A stretch of 64,000 nt of DNA from Veillonella criceti (GTDB lineage Bacteria > Bacillota > Negativicutes > Veillonellales > Veillonellaceae), in NCBI RefSeq assembly GCF_900460315.1, contig NZ_UHIO01000001.1, forward strand, positions 1,440,501 through 1,504,500, written 5' to 3'. The first letter of the stretch is position 1; the number at the start of each line of letters is the position of its first letter. This document shows, in pieces, positions 46,124-55,515 of this stretch. The position numbers and the translations under genes were made by a program. The notes below the pieces were generated by a model. It saw nothing but the letters and a program-made list of their open reading frames with translations, was not told the origin of the DNA and ran no database searches.

Positions 46124-47578
46124 TTAGCTACTAGTATTCCTAAATATTTTAAAATCGGGATTAACTTTTCCAATACCTAAATATCGTGCCTTATAATCCC
46201 CTAATAATTCCCTAAATTTATTTCTTAAAATAAATAGTGCACATAAATTAAAGCCTACAGGTAAAACAAGAGTTATATTAACTAAAGCCCAAAATAAATC
46301 CGGTCCATTTCCCGTAAGAATTATAGAAGATACAATCCCTATATTTGGAATTGGATATGCAAACTTTAATATCAAAATTACTCTATCCCTGATCTTAGGA
46401 TAATCTTTAAAAACATATTGAATTACTGATACATAATAAGTAAACCATCCAGTAGTAGTAGTTAATCCAAATAAAATTGCAACAATTCCAATTAATACCA
46501 CACCAGAATATCCATAGACACTTTCATAAGCCATAATAGTAAGAGTTGCTCCAAATTGACCAGAATTCCAAACTCCAGTTACTAATACGACTAAAACCGT
46601 AATAGTACTTATTACTATTGTATTAATAAATACATCAAAACTTCCCCAAAGGCCTTGACGTATTGGATGCACAGTATCTGCTGAACCATAAATTAAAGGA
46701 CTCGATCCTTGACCAGCTTCATTCGAATTAATTGAACGGGCTACACCGTCAGCAATTGTCTGTGAAAGCACTGCACCAGTGAATCCACCTATAGGTGCAC
46801 TATCATTGAAAGCAGAAGAAAATATCAAATAAAATGCATATGATATATTTTGGTGATTAACAGCTATAATTATCAACCCAGCTAATATAAATACAATACA
46901 CATAAAAGGAACTACTCTAACAGCAAAAGAAGCAATTCTAGGGACACCTTTAAATATAATATAAAATAATGCCAATGAATAAATTATCGTGACTGTTATC
47001 ATATCAAATCCAAAAGATCTATTTAAAATCTCTGCAATAGTAAATACTTGCGACCCTCCTAAAAATTGTGCCACAAAACCAAATGAAAATAATAACGCTA
47101 AATATTTTGCTATTCTTGGGAAATGTAAATCCCCGCCAATCCCGTCACTAATAAAATATACACTGCCACCATAATATTCTCCTTTTTCATTTTTATATCT
47201 ATAATAACATCCTAGTGCTGTTTCAGCACATTTTATTACCATTCCTAATAATGCCCATAACCACATCCAAAAAACCGCACCGGGGCCACCTGTAGCAATT
47301 GCAGTGACAACACCACCAATAGAAGTACAACCAACAGCCCCACCAATAGCTATACATGCAGATTCAAAAGGCGATATAGTCCCTTTTCTCTTCTTATAGT
47401 TTTCCTTTGACTTATCATCCCATAGACTAAAAATAGTTTGATTAATAATATGATAAAAATGTAGAACAGGAAAAAAGCGACTCAAAAGCATAAAATAACA
47501 ACCAATAGATATAATAAAAATCATAAAAGGCCATCCCCAAAGGAATGAATTAGTATTTATAATAATGTTGTATAGCAT
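46124..47578 (-). CDS. AGCS-family amino-acid symporter, divergent copy
   Basis: 484 residues, about 11 membrane segments; start behind GGGGG. It is clearly AGCS (GGPGAVFWMWLWALLGM, GYYRY.NEKGEYYGGSVYFIS-like block, SINSNEAGQGSSPLIYG), and close to the copy at 49126. The canonical GVGNIAG substrate loop reads GGAVGCTSIGG (79-89) here, so specificity may differ from alanine/glycine. It lies downstream of the PLP-enzyme gene but beyond a hairpin, so it may be separately transcribed. Visibly AT-rich codon use compared with the PFOR gene next to it. Confidence 0.88.
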   Translation of the reverse strand: MLYNIIINTNSFLWGWPFMIFIISIGCYFMLLSRFFPVLHFYHIINQTIFSLWDDKSKENYKKRKGTISPFESACIAIGGAVGCTSIGGVVTAIATGGPGAVFWMWLWALLGMVIKCAETALGCYYRYKNEKGEYYGGSVYFISDGIGGDLHFPRIAKYLALLFSFGFVAQFLGGSQVFTIAEILNRSFGFDMITVTIIYSLALFYIIFKGVPRIASFAVRVVPFMCIVFILAGLIIIAVNHQNISYAFYLIFSSAFNDSAPIGGFTGAVLSQTIADGVARSINSNEAGQGSSPLIYGSADTVHPIRQGLWGSFDVFINTIVISTITVLVVLVTGVWNSGQFGATLTIMAYESVYGYSGVVLIGIVAILFGLTTTTGWFTYYVSVIQYVFKDYPKIRDRVILILKFAYPIPNIGIVSSIILTGNGPDLFWALVNITLVLPVGFNLCALFILRNKFRELLGDYKARYLGIGKVNPDFKIFRNTSS

Positions 47579-47677
47579 ATTTTAACCCCCTTAGGTGTTT
47601 ATGCTGTTGACAATATCATTCAAACCTTACCAAGAATAATGATCATGATTTAAAGTTATAGCATTAAATATAATAAT

Positions 47678-47717
47678 AAGCAGAGCTATAACATATCTAT
47701 TTGCTATAACTCTGCTT
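47678..47717 (-). terminator. Terminator after the PLP-enzyme gene
   Basis: AAGCAGAGCTATAAC pairs with GCTATAACTCTGCTT with mismatches in the middle; on the minus strand TTATTATTATATTT follows. Confidence 0.7.
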
Positions 47718-47743
47718 ACTTAATAACAGAATCGCGCAATTAA

Positions 47744-48937
47744 CTATTTATATGCAATTTCTAATGCATTCAAAAAATCATTAACTAAATCATCTGTATC
47801 CTCAATTCCACAAGATACTCTAAGTAGTCCATCTGTAATTCCCATCTTTAATCTTTCTTCTTTAGGTACATCATAATGAGATGACATAACTGGATAAGAT
47901 AATGTAGTCCTATATCCTCCCAAAGTCATTGCATAATGAGCAAAGCTTAATGATCTCATAAACTTATTCATTTTATCTCTATCTTCAGGCAATTCCACAC
48001 TTAACATTCCACCAAATCCATTAAACTGTTCCATAGCTAGTTTATGTTGTGGATGATTTATTAAACTTGGGTGATTAACTTTCAATACATAAGGGCTTTT
48101 TTCTAAAGCCTTTGCTAAGGCTTCACCATTTTTAGCTTGTTGTTTCAATCTTAATTCAATAGTTCTAAATCCCCTTTGAACTAACCAACATGAAAATGGA
48201 TCAGCTTGAGTTCCTAATAATACCTGCAATTCATAGGCTTTTTTTATCAAAGACATCTTTCCTGTCGCAGAACCGCAAACAGCATCGCTATGACCATTAG
48301 CAAATTTTGTCAAACTATTCACTACAATATCTGCACCAAAGTCTAACGGACGACACTGTACACATGTCATAAATGTATTATCAACAATAAAAATTGCATT
48401 GTTATTATGAGCAATATCTGCTATTTCTTTTAAATTAGGGACCGTAATCATTGGATTAGAAACCGTTTCTGTATATAAAATTCTAGTATTAGGCTGAATT
48501 GCAGCCTTAATACATTCTGTATCAGTAAAATCAACAAAAGTAGTCTCTACTCCAAAATGCTCTAATACACGAGTAAAAATATCAATAGTCTCACCATATA
48601 AAGTCATATCAGAAACAATATGATCGCCTTGCTTTAAATTAGATATAATAGCTGTTGAAATTGCTGCCATCCCCGAACTACAAATAATTGAATCCTCACC
48701 GTGTTCAGCATATGACATTAATTCAACTAAAGCACTGCGATTAGGATTCCTATTTCTATTATAACAAAAACCATGTTCATCATATCTTTTTTGTAAATCA
48801 TCTAAATCTTCCACATTAAAAGCTGTTGTCATATAAATTGGCGTTGCTTCTGGATTAGTGGCGGGTTCGTTAATATAAATTCCTTTAGATAATACATCAG
48901 TACCAAACTTAAAATTTTTTTCTGTTACTTTAAACAT
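47744..48937 (-). CDS. Cys/Met-metabolism PLP-dependent enzyme
   Basis: 397 residues of the cystathionine gamma-synthase/methionine gamma-lyase family. PLP lysine in VVNSLTKFANGHSDAVCG (~205-220), substrate/phosphate residues in SSGMAAIS and LYGETIDIF, cofactor Asp in FIVDNTFMT, and the C-terminal LRVSCGIEDTDDLVNDF. Family members add or remove sulfur from homocysteine/cysteine skeletons, or cleave methionine. The Cys next to the active-site Tyr in typical methionine gamma-lyases (YGCT) is Glu here (YGET), so true methionine gamma-lyase activity is doubtful. It is divergent from an AGCS carrier gene and shares its MerR-type promoter geometry. GGAGG start. Confidence 0.88.
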   Translation of the reverse strand: MFKVTEKNFKFGTDVLSKGIYINEPATNPEATPIYMTTAFNVEDLDDLQKRYDEHGFCYNRNRNPNRSALVELMSYAEHGEDSIICSSGMAAISTAIISNLKQGDHIVSDMTLYGETIDIFTRVLEHFGVETTFVDFTDTECIKAAIQPNTRILYTETVSNPMITVPNLKEIADIAHNNNAIFIVDNTFMTCVQCRPLDFGADIVVNSLTKFANGHSDAVCGSATGKMSLIKKAYELQVLLGTQADPFSCWLVQRGFRTIELRLKQQAKNGEALAKALEKSPYVLKVNHPSLINHPQHKLAMEQFNGFGGMLSVELPEDRDKMNKFMRSLSFAHYAMTLGGYRTTLSYPVMSSHYDVPKEERLKMGITDGLLRVSCGIEDTDDLVNDFLNALEIAYK

Positions 48938-48979
48938 ATTACTTCCTCCTTTTTAGGGTTATCGGTTTAACGTAATTCA

Positions 48980-49010
48980 AGTATATTCTCTATAGTAAGG
49001 AGAGAGTCAA
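48980..49010 (-). promoter_or_regulatory. MerR-type promoter of the PLP-enzyme gene
   Basis: On the minus strand TTGACT (49005-49010) and TATACT (48980-48985) are separated by 19 bases, longer than the usual 17. The spacer contains a TCTC...GAGA dyad. This is the layout of promoters that MerR-family activators untwist. Confidence 0.6.
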
Positions 49011-49034
49011 TAAATTTATTCTCATCCACTTTCA

Positions 49035-49065
49035 TTGACTCTATTGTAACTATATGGTTTATCAT
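49035..49065 (+). promoter_or_regulatory. MerR-type promoter of the AGCS gene
   Basis: TTGACT (49035-49040) and TATCAT (49060-49065) are again separated by 19 bases. It is back to back with the equivalent promoter on the other strand. The MerR gene at 50803 is the natural candidate regulator. Confidence 0.6.
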
Positions 49066-49125
49066 GAGCACAGTAAACAAATGCATTTGTATAACGTGAA
49101 GTGAAAACCGATAGGAGGTATGTAT

Positions 49126-50643
49126 ATGTTAGCGCATGTACTCAATTCAATAAACGACTTCTTTTGGAGCATTCCGTTTATTGCATTCGTAATTTTTGTA
49201 GGAGCCTATTTTACAATTGGTTCAAAATTTTTTACTATTGTTCATTTTGGTCATATTTTTAACAATACATTTTTAAGTATGTTTAAAAAAGATGCCCACA
49301 AAAAAACCGAAGGTACTGTCTCCCCATTTGAAGCAATTTGTATATCTGTGGGTGGGAATGTTGGCATGGGGACTATTGGTGGCGTTGCTACTGCAGTTGC
49401 AACTGGTGGTCCCGGAGCAGTTTTCTGGATGTGGTTATGGGCATTTTTCGGAATGATGGTTAAAATGGTAGAAACCACATTAGGTTGTTATTATCGCAGT
49501 AAAAACGAAAAAGGTGAATACTATGGTGGTGGTACTTACATGCTTGAAAAAGGTATCGCAAGAGAATTAAATCATTCTAAATTTGGTACTACATTAGCAG
49601 TTCTATTTGGTACTGGATTTATTGCCCAATTTTTAGGGGGCTCCCAAGTATTCACTATTTCAGAAATTTTAAATACAAGTTTTGGAATTCATCCTATGAT
49701 TGTTACTGTATTATATACTGCATTACTCTATTATGTTATTTATCATGGAATTCCAGGTATTGCCACTTTTGAAAAATATGCTACTCCTTTTAAATGTCTA
49801 TTGTATTTAATTGGTTGTCTATTCTTAATATTGTTCAATTTTCAAAATATTCCTCATATGTTTTATCTCATTTTCCATGATGCATTCACAGGGACTGCCG
49901 CAACAGGAGGATTTGTTGGCGCAACAATATCCAAAGTAATCGGTGATGGTGTTGCACGTTCTATAAATGCTAATGAAGCTGGTCAAGGATCTTCTCCCTT
50001 CATATACGGCTCTGCTAAAACAGAACATCCTGTAAAACAAGCACTTTGGGCTTCATTTGATGTTTTTGTTAATACTATGATAGTTTGTACATTAACTGCC
50101 CTCTGCGTTATTGCAACCGGCGTATGGAATTCAGGAATCACAGGAGCTTCTCTTAGTATTGCTGCATTTGAAACTGCCTTTGGCTTTGGTGGAGATATAT
50201 TCTTAGGCATTGTTGCAATTTTATTTGGTATTACTGTTACTAGTGGCTGGTTTAGTTTTTATGTAGCAATTATCAATCATGGATTTAGATCTCATCCTAT
50301 TCTTAGAGATAAACTCGTAAAAATTTTCAAACTAATATATCCGCTGCCAAATCTTATTATTGTTGGTTCAATTGTATATACAGGAAATGGACCAGACCTA
50401 TTTTGGACAATTGTTAATATTACACTGATTGCACCTGTAGCAACAAATTTATTAGGTCTACTAATTCTTAGAAAAAAATTTTGGACCTTATTTAAAGACT
50501 ATAAAGCTCGCTATATGGGAATTGGTAATATTAATCCAAACTTCTTCGTTTTCTACGAAGATGATCCAAAAGTATTTGCACAAGAAGAAGCTATTCGTAA
50601 TAAAGCTCGTGAAATTGATATAGCCGCTCATTCCCACAGATAA
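49126..50643 (+). CDS. AGCS-family amino-acid symporter
   Basis: About 505 residues; the ATG at 49126 is 7 bases after AGGAGG, whereas the one at 49120 is too close. AGCS features: SPFEAICISVGGNVGMGTIGGVATAVATGG region, GPGAVFWMWLWAFFGMM, SINANEAGQGSSPFIYG. It is a close paralogue of 46124-47578, again without the classic GVGNIAG loop (GGNVGMGTIGG). Opposite the PLP-enzyme gene and followed by a MerR gene, so it probably imports the amino acid used by that enzyme. Good terminator follows. Confidence 0.9.
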   Translation: MLAHVLNSINDFFWSIPFIAFVIFVGAYFTIGSKFFTIVHFGHIFNNTFLSMFKKDAHKKTEGTVSPFEAICISVGGNVGMGTIGGVATAVATGGPGAVFWMWLWAFFGMMVKMVETTLGCYYRSKNEKGEYYGGGTYMLEKGIARELNHSKFGTTLAVLFGTGFIAQFLGGSQVFTISEILNTSFGIHPMIVTVLYTALLYYVIYHGIPGIATFEKYATPFKCLLYLIGCLFLILFNFQNIPHMFYLIFHDAFTGTAATGGFVGATISKVIGDGVARSINANEAGQGSSPFIYGSAKTEHPVKQALWASFDVFVNTMIVCTLTALCVIATGVWNSGITGASLSIAAFETAFGFGGDIFLGIVAILFGITVTSGWFSFYVAIINHGFRSHPILRDKLVKIFKLIYPLPNLIIVGSIVYTGNGPDLFWTIVNITLIAPVATNLLGLLILRKKFWTLFKDYKARYMGIGNINPNFFVFYEDDPKVFAQEEAIRNKAREIDIAAHSHR

Positions 50644-50671
50644 TCGAACCATCCTCAGAAACTCCTTTAAA

Positions 50672-50720
50672 AAGAGAGTGAAGAAAATACTTTAATTTTA
50701 ACTTCACTCTCTTCTTTTTT
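50672..50720 (+). terminator. Terminator after the AGCS gene
   Basis: AAGAGAGTGAAG pairs with CTTCACTCTCTT, then CTTTTTT. It separates the carrier gene from the MerR gene, which must have its own promoter. Confidence 0.85.
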
Positions 50721-50802
50721 ATGATAAAATCTATACAATATAAAGTAAAAGAGCTAAAATAAACATATATTATTTCTTCTATTTTTATAAAAAGGTGATT
50801 AT

Positions 50803-51609
50803 ATGGAAAAGTTTTATCCTATTGGAGAAGTATCAAAAATTATGGGGGTTTCTGTTCAGACTTTACGTTATTATGCAAATATAAAATTAGTAGAACCTCA
50901 ATACATTAGCCCAAATACAGGATATAGATACTATACATATGAACAATTCCATATTATTGACCGCATCAAATATTTACAAAAATTTGGATTTTCGCTTAAT
51001 AAAATAAGAGGAATCTTTTTACGAAATGATATCGACAAATTAGTTACAATGCTTGGTGAAAAAAAGAACTCTTTAGAAGCTCAAATGCAAAATTTAAAAA
51101 ATACTATCGATATGATTCAATGGTACCAAAATTATTTTATACATAGTCAAAATATAGAAAAATCATGTATAAAGCATATAGACACAAGATATCTTTTAAT
51201 AACAAAAATTAAGCCACACGAAAACAAGGAGGACTACCATATTCGTTTACAAAAATTACGTTCTTCAGAACGTTTAAAAAATATAATCTTTAAACGTCAG
51301 TTTACACTTGTTTTCAAATATGAAGATTTTATCTCTGGAAATCTAACGCCTACACATATTGGAATGTTTATAAAAGAGCGGCCATCTATAAAATCCCAAT
51401 TTTTAACAAAGATTCCTAGTGGGGACTTTTTTTGTCTAACATCAAGAATACTCTCTGAAGAATGTAATCCACATGAAGCCAAGCTATATTTTAAAGACTA
51501 TCAAATAAAACCAAAACTAGTCCTAGCAAATGAATACGAAGATAATTTATATGAGTATTCACAATGCCCTTACGAAATCCAAATTTTTATTCCTAAAAAT
51601 AAAAATTAA
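50803..51609 (+). CDS. MerR-family transcriptional regulator
   Basis: 268 residues. N-terminal MerR winged helix: YPIGEVSKIMGVSVQTLRYYANIKLVEPQYISPNTGYRYYTYEQFHIIDRI (1-60), followed by a dimerisation coiled coil (~75-115) and a BmrR/GyrI-like effector domain ending EIQIFIPK. Proteins of this layout bind small organic ligands and activate promoters with 19-20-bp spacers. Two such promoters lie 1.7-1.8 kb upstream, facing the PLP-enzyme and AGCS genes, so they are its likely targets. Start behind AAAGGTG. Confidence 0.9.
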   Translation: MEKFYPIGEVSKIMGVSVQTLRYYANIKLVEPQYISPNTGYRYYTYEQFHIIDRIKYLQKFGFSLNKIRGIFLRNDIDKLVTMLGEKKNSLEAQMQNLKNTIDMIQWYQNYFIHSQNIEKSCIKHIDTRYLLITKIKPHENKEDYHIRLQKLRSSERLKNIIFKRQFTLVFKYEDFISGNLTPTHIGMFIKERPSIKSQFLTKIPSGDFFCLTSRILSEECNPHEAKLYFKDYQIKPKLVLANEYEDNLYEYSQCPYEIQIFIPKNKN

Positions 51610-51661
51610 TTACATTCACAACTAAATATTTAATTGCCCTTTTTCATATTCTTCTACTCAA

Positions 51662-52999
51662 TTAAACAAATGGTGAAACAGTCAACAAAATACCTGCTGC
51701 TACAATAAATAATAAGGTAGGACTTCTAAAACGTGCTAAAAAATCTAATTTATAAACTAAGTAGGTAGGTATAAAACAACCTATAATCCCCATGATAGGG
51801 CCCATCCAAGTTAATAATCGTAAAACAGGAATATTTAAAATAATAGCGCCCCAAGCTACTAAAACACCAAATACTAACGTGCCCATAGCGATAGCTTTTC
51901 GATTAATGCGTTGTTCATCATATATCCGTTTTAATACATTAAGAGCAATCCCTTGACAAGATTCTTTAAATGCTAAAAACACACCAAAGAATGCAGTCAT
52001 AATAGAAAAAATATTCAATAACAAACTAAGAATTCGAACTGTATCGCCATCCATTTCCTGAGCAGCTATGGCTAATGCTGAAATATTTTGCTCCGCTGCC
52101 ATAATCGCTTGCCCTTGGTTCATAGCTAAATTAAAAGAAATAGCAAAAAAGAAAATCGTAATAAATAAAACAGCAAATGAAATATTCATAGCTCGTAAAG
52201 ATTTATGCCAAGCTACATCAATAGATTTATTATGAGAGCGATATGAAATAACCATAGGGCTTAACGTCTGAATAAATAAAATAGATGTTAACGTCAATGG
52301 CAACATAGTAAATGCTTGGTATAATGCTTCTTTTATAGTCGGTAAGCTTGAAACATTACTAACATCCCAATGATTAACCATAATTAATCCCAAAACTAAA
52401 ATAGCACATAACTTTGTTAATACAAGCGCTGTATTAATCTTGAATAAAATTCTTTCTCCTTGTGCTGCAATAGCTACCAATAAACAAATAACCCCTAAGC
52501 CATAATAAGGATTGCTAGATAATATAGAATCTGTAATATTAAATGAATGTAAAAAAGAGGCACTATCATTAGTAATCGATATGGAATAAACAAAAATACT
52601 AATGACAATCATGATAAAATAAATGACGCCTAAAAAAATCCCCCAGTTTTTTCCTAAATAATGAGAAATAACCGATGGATAATCTGTACATTCTGGTGAA
52701 ACAGCTAATGTATTAACAAATAAACGTTGAAATAAATATAAGGCAGGATAGCCAATAGCTGCGGCCAACAAATATACCCACACACCAACTAATCCCACTT
52801 GCACGGGCAAAAACACAATGCCAGCACCAATAGCCATACCAATACTCATAATAATCCAACCCCAGTCAGTAATATCAAAGCGAATGGCTTCCTTCCACTC
52901 TGCTTCTGTCATATCTGAGTGCAAGTTTTTTATATTAACACAGTTAGTCTTACCTTCCTCAAATGACAACTGTGAATCAATTTCTAATTCTTTTTCCAT
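51662..52999 (-). CDS. HAAAP-family amino-acid permease (serine/threonine type)
   Basis: 445 residues, with a ~40-residue acidic cytoplasmic N-terminus and about 11 membrane segments. WGWIIMSIGMAIGAGIVFLPVQVGLVG and the ECTDYPSVISHYLGKNW region match the hydroxy/aromatic amino-acid permeases such as SdaC/TdcC/YhaO. It imports serine or threonine with H+ or Na+. Start behind GAGGAGG. Convergent with the MerR gene, with no clear terminator in the ~50-base gap. Confidence 0.87.
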   Translation of the reverse strand: MEKELEIDSQLSFEEGKTNCVNIKNLHSDMTEAEWKEAIRFDITDWGWIIMSIGMAIGAGIVFLPVQVGLVGVWVYLLAAAIGYPALYLFQRLFVNTLAVSPECTDYPSVISHYLGKNWGIFLGVIYFIMIVISIFVYSISITNDSASFLHSFNITDSILSSNPYYGLGVICLLVAIAAQGERILFKINTALVLTKLCAILVLGLIMVNHWDVSNVSSLPTIKEALYQAFTMLPLTLTSILFIQTLSPMVISYRSHNKSIDVAWHKSLRAMNISFAVLFITIFFFAISFNLAMNQGQAIMAAEQNISALAIAAQEMDGDTVRILSLLLNIFSIMTAFFGVFLAFKESCQGIALNVLKRIYDEQRINRKAIAMGTLVFGVLVAWGAIILNIPVLRLLTWMGPIMGIIGCFIPTYLVYKLDFLARFRSPTLLFIVAAGILLTVSPFV

Positions 53000-53089
53000 T
53001 AAAGCCTCCTCTGTCCTTTATGTATTATGACACAAAATTTAATTTTTGAATAATAATTATTCTAACCACATATATTAAACTTTTACTTC

Positions 53090-53125
53090 TAACAGCCGTG
53101 AATTAAATTTAATTCACGGCTGTTA
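53090..53125. terminator. Perfect 36-base palindrome, probable terminator
   Basis: TAACAGCCGTGAATTAAA is followed directly by its full complement, with no loop bases. TCTTTT follows on the plus strand. It lies about 90 bases upstream of the permease start in the gene-poor stretch 53000-53450, where neither neighbour reads into it as a plus gene; no gene is seen nearby. Confidence 0.6.
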
Positions 53126-53244
53126 TCTTTTACTTACAAAATTTATCATTTAACAATTCGTGAACTCCTATAATTGTCTAACTTATTATATTCTATCACT
53201 AATAAACTTATTCCATAAACCAATAAAATACATCTAAACCTTTC

Positions 53245-53287
53245 AATACCCTCACCTGTAACAATAACACTTATAGGAGAGGGTATT
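53245..53287. terminator. Second hairpin in the same gap
   Basis: AATACCCTC and GAGGGTATT pair, extended by CCT/AGG, around an AT-rich loop. The T-run is poor. It may be a terminator or the end of a short unannotated transcript. Confidence 0.45.
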
Positions 53288-53377
53288 ATTAATTATTTTA
53301 AACAATAATTTTTAACATTTTATTTATCTATTTATATTTCAAATATCTGTTATAACATATTAAAACTGCTAAACTGT

Positions 53378-53406
53378 TTGACATTTCAAAATGATAGTTT
53401 TAGTAT
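53378..53406 (+). promoter_or_regulatory. Promoter of the cfa-like gene
   Basis: TTGACA and TAGTAT with a 17-base spacer. The predicted transcript begins near 53413, which supports translation starting at 53451 rather than further upstream. Confidence 0.65.
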
Positions 53407-53450
53407 ATAAAAACAAGATAGTTAAATTTTTAATAAGGAGGCGCCCAATA

Positions 53451-54635
53451 ATGTTAGGCAATTTAAGCGAAAAAATAGAAGAGAAGGCGATGATAAGTTT
53501 CTTAAAACGATTTGATGCCAATCCATTTAAAGTAAAATTTAAAGATAATGAATATATAATTGGTGAAGGGACTCCTCTATTTACCGTAGATATGAAAGAA
53601 CCTATTCCTGCTAGCAAACTCGTAGCCAGCACATCCATCGCTCTTGGCGAGGCATACATGGACGGCAATTTAGAAATTGAAGGCGATTTATACTTCGCAC
53701 TCAACCATTTTCTTGGTCAGATGGATCAATTCTCCACCGCTGGCGACGTACTAAGCAAATTAACGCATAACCCACTAACAAAAAAACATCAAGCCGAAGA
53801 AGTACAAAGCCATTACGATATTGGCAATGATTTTTATTCCCTCTGGCTTGATGAAACTATGCAGTATTCCTGTGCCTACTTTGAAAAAGAAAGCGATACC
53901 CTCTACGAAGCGCAGATGAATAAAATCCATCGCATTCTAGATAAGTTATATTTAAAAGAAGGCTTACGTCTCCTTGATATCGGTTGCGGTTGGGGGTTCT
54001 TGCTCATTGAAGCTGCTAAAAAGTATAAAATTAAGGGCACTGGGATTACGCTCAGTCATGAACAATATGAAAAATTTCAAGAACGCATTAAAGACAACCA
54101 CTTGGAAGACTATTTAACAGTTAAACTCATGGATTACCGTGATTTACCAAAATCAGGTCTTGAATTTGATCGTATTGTTAGCGTTGGTATGGTCGAGCAT
54201 GTAGGTCGTGAAAACTATCAACTCTTTAATGACTGCGTCGATTCTGTACTCGTTGATGGTGGTGTTTTCCTCCTTCACTTCATCAGCGGTATGGATGAAA
54301 AACCCGGAGATGCTTGGATGAGTAAATATATCTTCCCCGGTGGCATGTTACCTAGCCTCCGTGAAATGATTGCCGATATAACGGACGATAATTTCCATGT
54401 ACTAGATGTAGAAAATCTTCGTATGCATTACAATATGACCTTACTCGAATGGGATAAAAATTTCCGATCCCAATTACCAACAATTCGTCAAAAATTTGAT
54501 GAACGTTTTATCCGCATGTGGGATTTATACCTCAACGGTTGTGCCGCTGCCTTTGCTAATGGCATGATGGACTTACATCAAATTTTAGCAACCAAAGGTA
54601 TTAATAATAACTTACCAATTACACGCTGGTATTAA
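53451..54635 (+). CDS. cfa: Cyclopropane-fatty-acyl-phospholipid synthase family protein
   Basis: 394 residues; the ATG at 53451 follows AAGGAGG and lies downstream of the promoter. Residues ~60-110 hold the N-terminal lipid-binding part (GEAYMDGNLEIEGDLYFAL). The methyltransferase domain starts at VQSHYDIGNDFYSLWLDETMQYSCAYF. It has SAM motif I LLDIGCGWGFLLIEAA, ITLSHEQYEKF and VGMVEHVGRENYQLF. The family adds a methylene group from SAM across double bonds of membrane phospholipid chains, in stress or stationary phase. Length and motifs are normal. Single-gene unit. Confidence 0.93.
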   Translation: MLGNLSEKIEEKAMISFLKRFDANPFKVKFKDNEYIIGEGTPLFTVDMKEPIPASKLVASTSIALGEAYMDGNLEIEGDLYFALNHFLGQMDQFSTAGDVLSKLTHNPLTKKHQAEEVQSHYDIGNDFYSLWLDETMQYSCAYFEKESDTLYEAQMNKIHRILDKLYLKEGLRLLDIGCGWGFLLIEAAKKYKIKGTGITLSHEQYEKFQERIKDNHLEDYLTVKLMDYRDLPKSGLEFDRIVSVGMVEHVGRENYQLFNDCVDSVLVDGGVFLLHFISGMDEKPGDAWMSKYIFPGGMLPSLREMIADITDDNFHVLDVENLRMHYNMTLLEWDKNFRSQLPTIRQKFDERFIRMWDLYLNGCAAAFANGMMDLHQILATKGINNNLPITRWY

Positions 54636-54686
54636 ACAAGTATTAAAAATTCATAACTAATTACCCACCTATTATAAATTCCTGCC

Positions 54687-54757
54687 AAAGACTGTTACTA
54701 TAGCACGACTGATTGCCTATGTAAAAAGCATCAGTAACGCCTATAGTAGCAGTCTTT
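54687..54757 (+). terminator. Long two-part terminator after the cfa-like gene
   Basis: AAAGACTGTTACTATAG pairs with CTATAGTAGCAGTCTTT, and a second pairing (ACTGAT/ATCAGT) lies inside; TTTCT follows. The rest of 54636-54943 has no gene that I can see, and no THF-riboswitch-like pattern before the FolT-like gene. Confidence 0.75.
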
Positions 54758-54943
54758 TCTATAGGCACATTATTATCTACGCTATACTAAATTAATGATT
54801 CTTCAGATTTTCAAATATACATTACAAATAGTTATAATAATAACTTGCTAACATCATATAGGCCCTTATATAATAGAATCGTGTGATTTAATAATCAAAA
54901 TACTAAAACTTCATTTATTATTTTTCTAATTAGTGAGGCTCCC

Positions 54944-55510
54944 ATGAAACAAACATCGTCCATCGCTTTAATTACCCAAACTAGTCTTTTTATCGCTCTT
55001 ACTGTGCTATTATCTTATGTTTTTGCGATTCATACTACCTTTATTCATATTACCTTTGGATTTCTCTCTACCGCTATTTTTGCCGTTATGCATGGCCCCA
55101 TTCGGGCTGGTATTATGGCTGCGATTGCTTGTTTCATCGGTATGCTCCTCTTTGGGCAAGGCGTATTCTTCCCTGGGTTTATGCTCTCTGAATTTTTAGT
55201 TGGCTATACCTTTGGCCACTTCTTATATAAAAAGCCTATTACTTTGAAACGAGTAGCTATACCCTTCCTCATTATTACAGTCATCATTCATTTAGGCCTT
55301 AATACCTTATGGCTTGTGATTTTTTATCAAAAAGCGGCCTCTGCTATTTTTATGGGCCGCCTCATTAAAAATATTATCTGCTATCCTATTGAAATCGGTC
55401 TATTTTTTGCCGTATATAAAACATTAGGCCGTATTATCCCCGCCCTTAATTATAAAAAAGAGTCTAGCAGCACAGATGAAATTACGCCCGAAACATCAAC
55501 TATACGATAA
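54944..55510 (+). CDS. ECF transporter S component, FolT-like
   Basis: 188 residues with about six membrane helices. The HITFGFLSTAIFAVMHGPIRAGIMAAIACFIGMLLF and FPGFMLSEFLVGYTFGHFLY segments are characteristic of the folate-type S components of energy-coupling factor transporters. The S subunit binds the vitamin and uses the shared EcfAA'T module encoded elsewhere. The ribosome site is weak (GTGAGG). The C-terminus is a short polar Ser/Thr-rich tail. Folate is the likely substrate by resemblance only. It is convergent with the DUF554 gene, 5 bases away. Confidence 0.75.
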   Translation: MKQTSSIALITQTSLFIALTVLLSYVFAIHTTFIHITFGFLSTAIFAVMHGPIRAGIMAAIACFIGMLLFGQGVFFPGFMLSEFLVGYTFGHFLYKKPITLKRVAIPFLIITVIIHLGLNTLWLVIFYQKAASAIFMGRLIKNIICYPIEIGLFFAVYKTLGRIIPALNYKKESSSTDEITPETSTIR

Positions 55511-55515
55511 GTATA

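Noticed and set aside
54636-54943. A tetrahydrofolate riboswitch before the FolT-like gene
   Set aside because: The hairpin there fits a terminator of the preceding gene, and I see no THF-aptamer core.
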